Origin: Nostoc cf. commune SO-36
GTDB lineage: Bacteria > Cyanobacteriota > Cyanobacteriia > Cyanobacteriales > Nostocaceae
Length of the DNA: 64,000 nt
Assembly: GCF_023734775.1 (NCBI RefSeq)
Contig: NZ_AP025732.1
Coordinates: 6,012,501-6,076,500 of the forward strand
Reading direction: 5' to 3'
Part shown: positions 1 through 8,628 of the stretch, piece after piece
Numbering within the stretch: position 1 is the first letter of the stretch
Layout of the letters: each line of letters opens with the position of its first letter
The notes under the pieces: model-generated
Database searches by the model: none
What the model was told of the DNA's origin: nothing
The model's input: only the letters and a program-made list of their open reading frames with translations
Position numbers and translations under genes: made by a program

Positions 1-1307
1 GCTATCGTAAGGGCTTTTGCCGCTAGCGATCGCAGTGGCATATACAAACCCTTTAAATGTCGATCCTGGCTGCCGTTGTGCCTGGGTAGCTCGATTAAAC
101 TGGTTTTTACTAAAGTCTTTTCCCCCAACCATTGCCTTAATTTCGCCGTTACGGGGTCAATGGCTACCATTGATCCTTGCTTAAAGTTCTCCCACCTTCC
201 TTGATTTCGCAGCGTTTTGGCAACCGCCTCTTCTGCGACTTTCTGCCAAGTTGGGTTCAGCGTAGTTTCTACTACTAATCCCTCACTTTTTAGCACGTCA
301 GGAGAAACGTACTTCGGCAATTCTTTTTGATGTAGCTGGTAAAGTAGGGTGATTCTACCTCCATTCGCTTGGGTAAGGTGCTTTTGAGCGTTAATGGCTC
401 CTGAACGGCTGCCTGCCTTTGCTCTGGCGTAATTATTTTATCTTCTTGCATCCGGATCAATACTAAGTTACGCCGCCGGATTGCCGCTTCGGGATTTTTG
501 TCTGGGGCATATAAGCTAGGCGCAGGGGCTAATCCGAGCAATCGTTGCCATTTCCGCGAGAGAAAGCTGGTCTGGCAATTTACTAAAGTATACCCAGGCT
601 GCATCTGCGACACCGTAGGCTCCACCTCCCAAATAAACCAGATTTAGGTAACGCTCTAGAATCTGATCTTTGGTTAATTCTTGCTCCATTTTTTGTGCAA
701 GGCGGACTTCTTTGAGTTTGCGCCAGATTGTCTGTTCTTGTTTCAAAAATAGAATCCGCGCAAGCTGTTGGGTGATAGTGCTAGCACCTTCTACTACACC
801 TTGCGATCGCAAATTATTCAAACTTGCTCTGACAATCCCTTGCGGATCAACTCCATTGTGTTGCTTAAATCTTCTATCTTCTGAGGCAATAAAAGCTTTT
901 TTTAAATTATCTGGTATTTGTTCCAGCTTTAGCTGTTCTCTGGCCGCTTCACCTTGTTGTTGTAATATCGTGCCATCAGCAGCTTTGATGGTCAGTGTTT
1001 GTTCTCTAACCACGGCATTCAACTGAGCCTGATCTGGCAAAGTCCGATCTACTAAACCAATGCCGTAGATGAAGGCAACTATCCCACCACCCACACCCAA
1101 GCCTGCCCAAAACCATAAGCGACGATAGAGTGGTTTACCGCCAGTTGTCTGATTGGCTTTAATCCTCGATGGTAAAATTTTCATTTGCTCAGTAACTGCC
1201 TCGCCTGCGCCAGATGTGCTGGTGGTAAGCTTCTCATTTGTTCCTCCTTGTCCAGAGTCACTCAAGTTGGTTGATCTTTGCTTGAACCAGGAGGTAAGCT
1301 TCCCCAC
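1..1307 (-). pseudogene. Class A penicillin-binding protein (PBP1-type), frameshifted and cut by the window edge
   Basis: Bifunctional murein glycosyltransferase/transpeptidase that builds peptidoglycan on the outer face of the inner membrane. The start is a GTG at 1307 with GAGGA just upstream. A cytoplasmic tail of about 70 residues is followed by one membrane segment (about 68-85) and the GT51 domain, seen in EDRRFKQHNGVDPQGIVRA and STITQQLARI. Reading then jumps frame near 536 (one extra base), 323 (one missing G) and 146 (one missing G). Joining the three frames restores the family order, ending with the transpeptidase active-site motif PGSTFK (Ser-x-x-Lys) close to base 60. The rest lies outside the window. 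Either the gene is decaying or these are single-base sequence errors; all three are one-base changes in otherwise well-conserved coding sequence. Family call is firm, functional state is not. Confidence 0.85.
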
Positions 1308-1574
1308 GTCAGTTCCTCGCTAAAATTTAGTAACTATAACTACCATCAATCAACTTTGGGGTTATAGCACTACCTTCGTGTTAGTATAATATCCTATAAA
1401 TAATTAACTAAATTCATCATAAAATAATGTTTTTTAGATTTATTGAATTTAGTTTTGTAAAACCACTGCAATAATAACTGTTGGGAATATAAAAAACTAT
1501 TGACATTTTCTGGGACAGGTACAGGGAAGTATCCGCAAAGACAGCCCGAAAAAGGCTTACTTAATAAGAGTGCG

Positions 1575-2090
1575 ATGCCTGTTGCTGGCTACGCCGAAGC
1601 AGAGCTAAGACGAAGTGCCCTTGCTCTTGGTAGTAATATGGGAGATTCGCAGAAAACTTTAGAAGCAGCTATACAGATTTTAGCCCAAACCCCAGGTATT
1701 TCCTTAGAAGCCAGATCCAATTGGTACAAAACCAAAGCCGTCGGGCCACCACAACCAGATTATCTCAATGGCTGCGTCACGTTGCAGGTAGAAATACTAC
1801 CTCACCAGTTATTAGATATTTTGTTAGGAATTGAACAACAATTTGGGCGTGTGCGTCAGGAACGCTGGGGGCCACGAATTCTGGATTTGGATTTGTTATT
1901 ATTTGATGACATTATTTTGGATACACCAAATCTCCAGATTCCTCACCCACGAATGCGGGATCGCGCCTTTGTGTTAGTACCACTGGCAGAAATTGCCCCA
2001 GATTGGGTAGAACCAGTTTCCGGGTATGTTATTAAAGAACTGCTGAAAGAGGTAGACTGTTCAGATGTACATTTATGGATAGGCAATTAA
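1575..2090 (+). CDS. folK: 2-amino-4-hydroxy-6-hydroxymethyldihydropteridine pyrophosphokinase
   Basis: HPPK transfers pyrophosphate from ATP to 6-hydroxymethyl-dihydropterin, the step before dihydropteroate synthase in folate synthesis; cytosolic. The family signatures are clear: ALGSNMGDS near the N-terminus (ATP/pterin loop) and the GPRILDLDLLLFDD block with the metal-binding Asp pair, then IPHPRMRDRAFVLVPL. Total length is about 171 residues from the ATG at 1575, the usual size. The frame stays open upstream to a TTG at 1500, but those 25 residues are not family-like. The stretch just after the ATG (encoding PVAGYAEAELRR) resembles the short palindromic repeats of Nostoc genomes, so the true first codon is uncertain. 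A Nudix gene follows 70 bp downstream on the same strand, probably co-transcribed. Confidence 0.93.
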   Translation: MPVAGYAEAELRRSALALGSNMGDSQKTLEAAIQILAQTPGISLEARSNWYKTKAVGPPQPDYLNGCVTLQVEILPHQLLDILLGIEQQFGRVRQERWGPRILDLDLLLFDDIILDTPNLQIPHPRMRDRAFVLVPLAEIAPDWVEPVSGYVIKELLKEVDCSDVHLWIGN

Positions 2091-2159
2091 AATTACCATC
2101 CTTAAACGCAGAAGAACGCTGATTTGGCCTCTGTATTCACAGATAATCAGAATTATACT

Positions 2160-2708
2160 ATGCCACTAGGTAGAGAATTACCACAACTACTAAAACAACG
2201 CTTGTTTTATAAAGGACGCAAGTTTGATTTTGAAGTGAATCGCTTGCGTTTGCCGAATAAATCCGAAGGAGAATGGGAATGTGTTCGTCACCCTGGTGGT
2301 GCCCTAGCTGTGCCAGTAACGCCAGAGGGTAAACTTATACTAGTGCGCCAATATCGTTTTGCAATTCAGGGACGGATATTAGAATTTCCGGCGGGAACTT
2401 TGGAAGGAAAGGAAGAACCTTTAGAGACAATACAGCGTGAAATAGCCGAAGAAACTGGCTATAGTGCCCATAAATGGGACAAATTAGGGGAATTTTTCTT
2501 AGCTCCTGGCTATTCTGATGAAATTATCTATGCTTTTCTGGCGCGAGATTTAGAAAAGCTGGAGACACCACCACCACAAGATGGAGACGAGGATATCGAA
2601 ACTGTGTTTTTGACTCCCGAAGAATTAGAGAAAGCGATTCTGGGGGGAGAGATGGTAGATGCTAAATCAGTTTCTAGCTTTTTTCTGGCGCGTCCGTTTT
2701 TAATTTAA
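2160..2708 (+). CDS. Nudix hydrolase, ADP-ribose pyrophosphatase type
   Basis: Hydrolyses nucleoside diphosphates linked to another moiety; the closest type is ADP-ribose pyrophosphatase, giving AMP and ribose-5-phosphate. The Nudix box GX5EX7REUXEEXGU is complete, running from GTLEGKEEP to REIAEETGY at about residues 79-101 of the ATG form. The preceding ILEFPAG is the strand-loop typical of the ADPR subfamily, and the following LGEFFLAPGYSDE fits its substrate loop. Length is about 182 residues from the ATG at 2160; an in-frame TTG at 2124 would add 12. It follows folK closely, suggesting one transcript. Substrate preference cannot be fixed from sequence: other sugar nucleotides are possible. 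Confidence 0.9.
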   Translation: MPLGRELPQLLKQRLFYKGRKFDFEVNRLRLPNKSEGEWECVRHPGGALAVPVTPEGKLILVRQYRFAIQGRILEFPAGTLEGKEEPLETIQREIAEETGYSAHKWDKLGEFFLAPGYSDEIIYAFLARDLEKLETPPPQDGDEDIETVFLTPEELEKAILGGEMVDAKSVSSFFLARPFLI

Positions 2709-2719
2709 TGACCAATATG

Positions 2720-3167
2720 CTAGGCTGTTGACTTTGATGAAATTTGGGCGTTTTTGGCTCATTAATTATATCTAAGTACTTAGCGCTTCTCATTCAAACG
2801 GGAGGCGCTATTTGTTACTTTATCTTACAGATGTATTGCGATCGCTAGAAATAGAGGGATTAATGTGGGTGAAAGCAACAAAAGTGAGTAAGCAAGCGTT
2901 GTCACAAAGGCTCAATAGCTTGCCTGCTCATCTATTTGCGAAGTTATTCGAGCAAGTGATAGAGCGTCTGGCAGTGAAAAGGAGTGCAAGAGAATTAGCC
3001 CCAGCTTGGTCATCAGTAGCACATGAGCTTGTTTGATTCTCTCACCGCAGCTGGCAAGTACGTACTCACACGCCAAAAGAATTTGGTGAGATATCGGGTA
3101 ACACGTGCCTGACACAAAAATAGTATGAGTCAAAAACGCCCAAATTTTATCAAAGTCAACAGCCTAG
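2720..3167. mobile_element. IS4-like remnant or MITE-like derivative with 43-bp terminal inverted repeats
   Basis: The ends, 2720-2762 and 3125-3167, are inverted copies of each other with 2 mismatches in 43 bases; the outermost bases read CTAGGCTGTTGACTTTGAT. Between them lies a short piece of transposase-like coding sequence (2812-3036). The element is about 448 bp, far too short to encode an active transposase. It would need one supplied in trans. No clear target duplication is visible in the flanks. Confidence 0.8.
2812..3036 (+). pseudogene. Transposase N-terminal fragment, IS4-like
   Basis: A 74-codon open stretch inside the 2720-3167 element. The residues KATKVSKQALSQRLNSLPA resemble the N-terminal helix-turn-helix part of cyanobacterial IS4-family transposases, where similar wording (VSKQALSQRL) recurs. 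No DDE catalytic domain remains, so it cannot transpose alone. The first codon is a TTG with no visible ribosome site. Family assignment is from memory of related sequences and is moderately sure; that it is a fragment is clear from its length and its position between the inverted ends. Confidence 0.6.
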
Positions 3168-3319
3168 GTTGAATGTGTGCGATCACAGTGGAAGTTGGGT
3201 AATTTGCGTATAAGTCAATACATCCAAAGTTTTAACATCTAGATTAGTGCGATCGCAATGGACTACTAGTCAGTTCGCATCTAAAAATTAGAATATGAGA
3301 ACAAAAATATGGCCGAAGT

Positions 3320-3700
3320 TTGCGGAGTGCAGTAGGTTGGCAGAGATATTGGGAGATGTTTTACAAGAAGCGCGTAAATCGCTTTTTATTAAGAGAGAGA
3401 TATGAACCGAAAGATTTATTCAAAATAATAGAGAAAATCATCAATTTGGTAGGAGGGATACTAATTAGTAACATTTGCTTACCCGATGAAGATGGCTACT
3501 CACTACTGTTGAAGGCCAGAAATCTGGAAGCAAAGCGAGGGAGAAAGATTCCAGCTATTGCTCTGACAGCATCTACTTTTGAGGAACACTGGAAACGTGC
3601 CCTATTAGCAGGTTATGACATATACCGATGCAAGCCGATAGACATAGATGAGTTCTCTGCTACGGTTGCTAGTTTAACTGAACTCGAACAATACGGTTGA
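3320..3700 (+). pseudogene. Response-regulator receiver domain fragment lacking the phospho-acceptor Asp
   Basis: The last two thirds of a CheY-like receiver domain are recognisable: LPDEDGY after the active-site strand, IPAIALTAS with the conserved Thr, and CKPIDIDEF with the conserved Lys-Pro. The usual SDIxMPDEDGY motif, which carries the phosphorylated Asp, reads SNICLPDEDGY here, so the acceptor is Asn. The first 40 or so residues do not look like a receiver N-terminus, and the start is a TTG without an obvious ribosome site. Related domains sit at the C-terminus of hybrid kinases in Nostoc. It is probably a relic left beside the IS remnant, although a non-phosphorylated pseudo-receiver cannot be excluded. 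Confidence 0.6.
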
Positions 3701-3768
3701 CATATTTGAATAAGAGAAGAGAGAAACCAGTAAGGAAGAAAGCTATAAGCTAAATTTTATTTATTTTG

Positions 3769-3816
3769 AAAATGGGATATCTACGACGGGCTAGTTTGTC
3801 GTAGATATCCCATTTT
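3769..3816 (+). terminator. Perfect 19-bp hairpin ending in T-run
   Basis: AAAATGGGATATCTACGAC (3769-3787) pairs with 3798-3816 across a 10-base loop, and the right arm runs into a tract of T. This is a strong factor-independent terminator shape for plus-strand transcription past the receiver fragment, about 70 bp after its stop. The A-rich left edge means it could also act in the other direction. Confidence 0.7.
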
Positions 3817-3974
3817 TTCGGGAATCTTTTGATTAATTTTATTTTTTTTTAATTTCGCTACCAATAAAAACCTTTTAAAAACACAGTGATATAAAATATA
3901 CTAAGAATAAACACAGAGGATTATTTGGTTATTCTCTGTGATTACTCATTTTTTCATATATTAAGGAGTGCATT

Positions 3975-4565
3975 ATGGAATATCTTGCTTATTCTCACAT
4001 GTTTATTGCTCAAGAAGAAGCATCTGGAAATACTAAATATAATCTCCCTAAACCTCAATTCAATTGGAAAAAGCTGCTTAAATCTTCGGCTTGGTTAGCC
4101 TTAGCTGGGGTTGGTGTATTACTTACTGCTCTCACCCAAATTCAAATGAGTTCGGCTGCTTATGTAAAAACTAACGGCAGTTGTCTACGTATCCGTACAG
4201 GGCCAAGCACCAACTACTCTTATGTTGACTGTATATCAAATGGCACAACACTTCCAGCGATTGAAAGGTATGAAAATGGTTTTGCTAGGCTTTCTACTGG
4301 TAGATATGTTTATGCCCGATGGATTGGTGATAGACCTAACTATGCTCCTGTAACTAGACCTGGTGGTGTTGGTGGTTCGGTAATTCTTACTCCTGGTTCT
4401 AGAGGTCAGCTTGTCAGAGATGTTCAAACAGCTTTAGGTAATCTCAGAATTGATGGAGTTTACGGTCAACAAACTGTTAGCCGAGTCCGAAGCTTTCAAC
4501 AAAGTAGAGGTCTACTTGTAGATGGTGTTGTCGGCCCCCAAACTCGAGCAGCTTTGGGGATTTAG
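3975..4565 (+). CDS. Exported SH3b / peptidoglycan-binding domain protein
   Basis: Two cell-wall-associated domains follow a membrane anchor. Residues 1-33 are a cytoplasmic lead. A hydrophobic segment at about 36-55 ends at SSAAY, so it is an uncleaved anchor or a late signal peptide. Residues 60-115 form a bacterial SH3 (SH3b) domain, seen in GSCLRIRTGPSTNYSYVDC with a Cys pair. Residues 130-196 are a PG_binding_1 domain, seen in GQLVRDVQTALGNL and IDGVYGQQTVSRVRSFQ. No hydrolase domain is present, so it probably binds wall glycan rather than cutting it. AAGGAG sits 8 bases before the ATG. About 270 bp of AT-rich DNA upstream, starting after the hairpin at 3816, makes an independent promoter likely. 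Confidence 0.85.
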   Translation: MEYLAYSHMFIAQEEASGNTKYNLPKPQFNWKKLLKSSAWLALAGVGVLLTALTQIQMSSAAYVKTNGSCLRIRTGPSTNYSYVDCISNGTTLPAIERYENGFARLSTGRYVYARWIGDRPNYAPVTRPGGVGGSVILTPGSRGQLVRDVQTALGNLRIDGVYGQQTVSRVRSFQQSRGLLVDGVVGPQTRAALGI

Positions 4566-4633
4566 CCAGAAGCCACTCTTTGAAAATTTTGTGGTTCAGT
4601 AAAGCTAGCACAATGTCTAAGCTAGTTTTGAAG

Positions 4634-4690
4634 GTTTGTAGTAAAGACTTTAGTGCTTAGAAAATAAGGGCTAAAGTCTTTACTACAAAC
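4634..4690. repeat. Perfect 20-bp inverted repeat (dispersed palindrome)
   Basis: GTTTGTAGTAAAGACTTTAG at 4634-4653 is matched exactly in reverse complement at 4671-4690, with a 17-base loop. It lies 4 bp past the stop of wecB, so it can serve as that gene's minus-strand terminator, though there is no T-tract. I recall similar GTAGTAA...CTTTAG palindromes as dispersed repeats in Nostoc genomes. Confidence 0.75.
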
Positions 4691-4694
4691 TTGC

Positions 4695-5807
4695 TTAACC
4701 ATCCATATAATTTTTTACAATCTCTAAAATGCGCTCTGATGCATGACCATCCCCAAAAGGATTAATTGCATTTGCCATTACTTCATAAGCACTTTGGTCA
4801 CTGAGTAATTCAGCAGCAGCTGTAAAAATGTTCTCGCTCGTAGTACCGACAAGTTTGGCTGTACCAGCTGCAACAGCTTCTGGTCTTTCGGTGGTGTCTC
4901 TCAAAACTAGTACTGGTTTTCCCAAGCTAGGGGCTTCTTCTTGCAAACCACCAGAGTCAGTGAGCAAAAGATGCGATCGCCCAATTGCTCCCACCAATTC
5001 GCCATAGTCTAGAGGATCTGTCAAGAAAATTCGGGGATGATTCCCCAAAAGTTCCTGCAACGGGACTCGCACTGTCGGATTGCGGTGCAATGGTAAGAGC
5101 ATTGCTGTATCAGGAAACTTATCTAAAATTTGTAAAAAGCCTTGAGCGATCGCTAACAGGGGTTCTCCCCAATTCTCCCGGCGATGAACTGTTGCTAGCA
5201 AAACCCGATATGAATCCCAGTCTAGTCCTGGTACATTGCAAACTGCTTGGGTTGCAGCTACATTTAACAATGCATCAATTACCGTGTTACCCGTCATGTG
5301 AATTTCACCCAAAACACCAGAACGATGCAAATTTTCCACAGCCCAAGGAGTCGGCGCAAAGTGCAACTGCGTAATTTGAGAAATCAACCGCCGATTAGCT
5401 TCTTCTGGATAAGGATTGAATATATCATCAGTTCTTAACCCTGCTTCTACATGACCAACAGGGATTTTTTGATAAAAAGCTGCCAAAGCTGCGGCAAAAG
5501 CTGTGGTAGTGTCTCCCTGCACGATTACTAAATCTGGCTTTTCCACCTTAAATAAAGCTTCTAAACCTTGTAAACTACGGCAGGTAATATCATTTAAAGA
5601 TTGCTGAACCTGCATAATTTCCAAGTTATAATCTGACTTGATATTAAACAGTTGCATAACCTGCTCAACCATTTCTCGATGCTGTCCGGTTAAAATTACT
5701 TGCAATTTAAAAGCTGAAGACTTCTGAAAAACCTGAATTACTGGAGCTAGTTTAATCGCTTCCGGGCGAGTACCTAAAATAATGCAAACGCGTTTTTGAT
5801 TGATCAT
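4695..5807 (-). CDS. wecB: UDP-N-acetylglucosamine 2-epimerase (non-hydrolysing)
   Basis: Interconverts UDP-GlcNAc and UDP-ManNAc in the cytosol, supplying ManNAc for surface polysaccharide. The whole protein (370 residues) has the family's GT-B fold signatures: IILGTRPEAIKLAPVI at the N-terminus, HVEAGLRTDD with PYPEEANRR, TVHRRENWG, and the nucleotide-binding LLTDSGGLQEEAPSLGKPV with TERPE. Length matches E. coli WecB. It stands alone; the upstream side (5808-5900) is full of GTCAATA/GTCAATG heptamer repeats and the downstream side has the 20-bp palindrome. No other sugar gene is adjacent, but two glycosyltransferases lie near 39-41 kb. Confidence 0.95.
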   Translation of the reverse strand: MINQKRVCIILGTRPEAIKLAPVIQVFQKSSAFKLQVILTGQHREMVEQVMQLFNIKSDYNLEIMQVQQSLNDITCRSLQGLEALFKVEKPDLVIVQGDTTTAFAAALAAFYQKIPVGHVEAGLRTDDIFNPYPEEANRRLISQITQLHFAPTPWAVENLHRSGVLGEIHMTGNTVIDALLNVAATQAVCNVPGLDWDSYRVLLATVHRRENWGEPLLAIAQGFLQILDKFPDTAMLLPLHRNPTVRVPLQELLGNHPRIFLTDPLDYGELVGAIGRSHLLLTDSGGLQEEAPSLGKPVLVLRDTTERPEAVAAGTAKLVGTTSENIFTAAAELLSDQSAYEVMANAINPFGDGHASERILEIVKNYMDG

Positions 5808-5930
5808 TCGTCATTAGCCATTCATCATTTATCAATGGTTATAGTCAATGGTCTAAGGTCAATAGTCAATAGTTGGCAGTCAATCATCACATAAACCATA
5901 AATATAAATCGATAAATCATAGAAAATATA

Positions 5931-5951
5931 AAAAAACCCGGCTTAACCGGG
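5931..5951 (-). terminator. Rho-independent terminator, second copy
   Basis: Read on the minus strand, CCCGGTTAAGCCGGG is followed by a run of T. It repeats the terminator at 6025-6045 and lies downstream of it in the direction of transcription, so it acts as a back-up stop for the 6080-6451 gene. Confidence 0.8.
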
Positions 5952-6024
5952 TAAATGTAATGTTTATCGAATTTAACTGTAATAACTACATCTTGATCTC
6001 ACAAATTTAAATTATAAAAGCATG

Positions 6025-6045
6025 AAAAAACCCGGCTTAACCGGG
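6025..6045 (-). terminator. Rho-independent terminator of the small membrane protein gene
   Basis: On the minus strand CCCGGTTAAGCCGGG is followed by six T, 35 bp after the stop codon at 6080. The stem has six GC-rich pairs. The whole unit, including the end of the gene, has a decayed tandem copy at 5931-6011. Confidence 0.85.
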
Positions 6046-6079
6046 CAGACGCACTGTTTGTCAAATTCACTTGTAACGA

Positions 6080-6451
6080 TTACTTAATCTCACAAGTTAA
6101 AGGGCAAGCAGCGTAAACAGTAGCCTGCATTTTGTCTGCCTCTCCATGCAGCCAGCTTAACCATTTAACTTCACTAGGATGAACTCCTTTGAGAGTTAGC
6201 ACACCAGCAGCCAATACAACTGCCATGACATTAAACATTATTAAGCCGCCTGCTACAAGCAAAACTGCACTAACAGGCATCACAGATTGCAAGATAATCG
6301 ACAACAAACATCCGACCGTAGCCATCAAGACAACTAGTGGAAAACCTACAACTAACAAACATACTGCTAATGTAAAAGTCCATATTAAAAAGCTTTTAAT
6401 CATCAACAAGGAGTAGGTCTTTCCTAGATTAGAGCTTTCAGCATAAACCAT
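6080..6451 (-). CDS. Small three-helix membrane protein, function unknown
   Basis: A 123-residue protein with hydrophobic segments at about 20-45, 47-65 and 66-90, followed by a soluble tail KGVHPSEVKWLSWLHGEADKM and a Cys pair near the C-terminus (AACPLTCEIK). The ATG at 6451 is preceded by GGGAGGAAAAGTC, a strong ribosome site, so the upstream in-frame TTG is not the start. I do not recognise the family. Transcription is minus-strand and stops at two consecutive hairpins. The 730 bp upstream have no other gene, so it probably has its own promoter, divergent from pilT. Confidence 0.75.
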   Translation of the reverse strand: MVYAESSNLGKTYSLLMIKSFLIWTFTLAVCLLVVGFPLVVLMATVGCLLSIILQSVMPVSAVLLVAGGLIMFNVMAVVLAAGVLTLKGVHPSEVKWLSWLHGEADKMQATVYAACPLTCEIK

Positions 6452-7183
6452 GACTTTTCCTCCCAAAAATACACAACAAATTTTAATTTCAGACTAATCT
6501 CGCTTTTCACGAGTTAACTGATTTCGTTTCTCAGTGAAATTCAGTATATAAAAACTAATTGGGAAAATGAGCATTTGTTTACTAAAGTTTACAGTTAATC
6601 TTTTGTAATTATGGATATAAAGTCAAGTTTACATCTATTAAAAAAGCTTGGTTACTACATCTACCTTCAGGCATATAACCTAAAATTCATAACCCTTTAA
6701 CCTTGATCCCCAGGACATTGCTCCTACTCAACTTAACATTTCTTATAAAAAAGAGTAGTGGCTCTCATAATTTATCGATGGTCTGAATAAATGAACTGCT
6801 AGTATTTGTACTGTTAATTGCTGGCAATTCGTCTGTATGTCTGAGATAAATTTCTCATTTAAGCCCTGAGAATATTCATGCTCATACTTAAAGCAATAAT
6901 AATCACTTAAAAACCATTGTATATTTACTGAGGCACCCTGAGCTATTGAGTGTGTTAAACCAGTCTAGATAAGTTAAATAATTTCTCTAAATATTCTGAG
7001 TTATGGAATCTTAGAAAAAAAGATACCAACTAAGGTGCATAAAATGAATTGACCCTGGTTATAGAGTTTTAATCGCCTCCCATCACCGCTACGGCTTGCA
7101 GGTAAGCATTCTCCAAAAATCATCGAAGCAAGTAACCTGACTTCTCGTTAATTCAACTTTTTAACTGCCAAATGTGAAGATAT
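6452..7183. other. Long intergenic region upstream of pilT
   Basis: About 730 bp, AT-rich, with no convincing open frame on either strand. It must hold the divergent promoters of the small membrane protein (minus) and pilT (plus). No HIP1 site, long repeat or stable hairpin stands out. Confidence 0.6.
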
Positions 7184-8458
7184 ATGACAGAATCACAGTC
7201 TCCATTAAATTCTAACTCTGCTGCTGGACGTAACCTGCCACCAATGCCGCCGCCACCGCCAACCTTTAGTACACAACGGCAGATGACGCAAACATTGGAT
7301 ATGTCAATGGATAGAAGCAGTAACCCGCCTGTTGCAGGTCATCGTCCTGTTAGTCCACCGCCAATACCTAGTTCAGCTCTCCCTAAAAACAGTAGTGCAG
7401 GGCCCACGTTAGAGAAGTTAATCAGGCAAGCTTACGATGAGGGATATTCTGACTTGCACTTGGGTGTAGGTGAAGTACCACGCTTCCGCACCCGAGGAGA
7501 AATTCAATCATGGGATTATCCACAAACAGATAAAGAAGCTTTTATGGGTTGGTTGCGGGAGGTAATGAATGAGGGAGAAATTCAGCGCTTTGAAGAACAT
7601 TTAGAATTTGACGGAGCAACTCAATATGACTTTGCTCGCGTGCGGATTAATGTTTTTGGCACTCTTAAAGGGCCTGCAATGGTGTTGCGGTTAATTCCTC
7701 TGAAAATCTTAACTATGGAACAGTTAAGATTACCCCCAGTTTTTCGGGATATTTGCCATCATCACAAAGGCTTAATTTTGGTGACAGGGCCGACTGGTTC
7801 TGGTAAGTCCACTACAATGGCGGCGATGGTTGACTACATCAATAAGGAGATGGCCAAGCATATCATCACCATTGAAGACCCGATAGAATTTATCCATCAA
7901 AGCCGCAAGTCTTTAGTCAAACAACGGGAAGTGGGAATGCATACCCGGAAATTTGACAACGCTTTGAAAGCAGCTTTGCGGGAAGATCCAGATTTGATTC
8001 TGGTGGGAGAAATGCGGGATAAAGAAACAGTTAACACTGCTCTAAAAGCCGCTCAGACTGGTCACTTAGTTATGGGAACCCTGCACACCAATAGTGCTGT
8101 TAAAACTATTGAGCGGATTCTCAATCTCTACTCTGGTGATGAACAGGATGCAATGCGGGTGGCAATTTCTGAGTCTTTGGTGGCAGTAATTGCCCAAGGT
8201 TTGTGCCGCACAACTGACGGGAAACGGGCTGCTTTCCACGATGTGCTGATCAATACTGAGGCGATTAAAGAATGGATCAAAGACGGTAAGTATGATGAAA
8301 TTGGCGAGTTGATGAAACAAGCTGGCTTTGACGGCATGGTTACGATGAATCAGTCGTTGCTCAATCTCTATCAAGACGGTCGTATTACTGAAGAAACTGC
8401 TTTAGAAATGTCGCCAACTCCTAACGAAATGGCACAGTTTCTCCGAGGTCGAGTTTAA
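7184..8458 (+). CDS. pilT: Type IV pilus retraction ATPase, PilT family
   Basis: Hexameric cytoplasmic ATPase that depolymerises type IV pili for twitching and hormogonium gliding. After a proline-rich, low-complexity N-terminus (residues 1-72) comes the PilT N-domain, then Walker A GPTGSGKST at 202-210, the Asp box HIITIEDPIEF, Walker B region DPDLILVGEMRDKET and the His box GHLVMGTLHTNSAVKTIER. These are PilT-type rather than PilB-type motifs (no tetracysteine motif). At 424 residues it is longer than typical PilT because of the N-terminal extension. No pilB or pilC is adjacent, so this is probably a second, unlinked PilT paralogue. Confidence 0.92.
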   Translation: MTESQSPLNSNSAAGRNLPPMPPPPPTFSTQRQMTQTLDMSMDRSSNPPVAGHRPVSPPPIPSSALPKNSSAGPTLEKLIRQAYDEGYSDLHLGVGEVPRFRTRGEIQSWDYPQTDKEAFMGWLREVMNEGEIQRFEEHLEFDGATQYDFARVRINVFGTLKGPAMVLRLIPLKILTMEQLRLPPVFRDICHHHKGLILVTGPTGSGKSTTMAAMVDYINKEMAKHIITIEDPIEFIHQSRKSLVKQREVGMHTRKFDNALKAALREDPDLILVGEMRDKETVNTALKAAQTGHLVMGTLHTNSAVKTIERILNLYSGDEQDAMRVAISESLVAVIAQGLCRTTDGKRAAFHDVLINTEAIKEWIKDGKYDEIGELMKQAGFDGMVTMNQSLLNLYQDGRITEETALEMSPTPNEMAQFLRGRV

Positions 8459-8460
8459 GA

Positions 8461-8532
8461 TTGGGCATGGGGCATGGGGCATTGGTTATTAATTATTCTC
8501 CTCTGCTCCCCCTGCTCCCCCTGCCCTCTCAT
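8461..8532. repeat. Short tandem repeats after pilT
   Basis: Degenerate 7-9 base units GGGCATGGGGCATGG and then GCTCCCCCTGCTCCCCCTG. These are the low-complexity spacer repeats common in Nostoc; no function is implied. Confidence 0.6.
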
Positions 8533-8628
8533 CTCCCCAATCCCAAATATCTTTGTCATCCTGGTTGCGGTTATAGCTAAGGTAAAAGGTAAAAGAGAGA
8601 ATGTTTTACTTTTAGCTTCCTAGCCTCT

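Noticed and set aside
1500..1574. 25 extra N-terminal residues of FolK from a TTG
   Set aside because: Not part of the family; no ribosome site; the ATG at 1575 gives the normal length.
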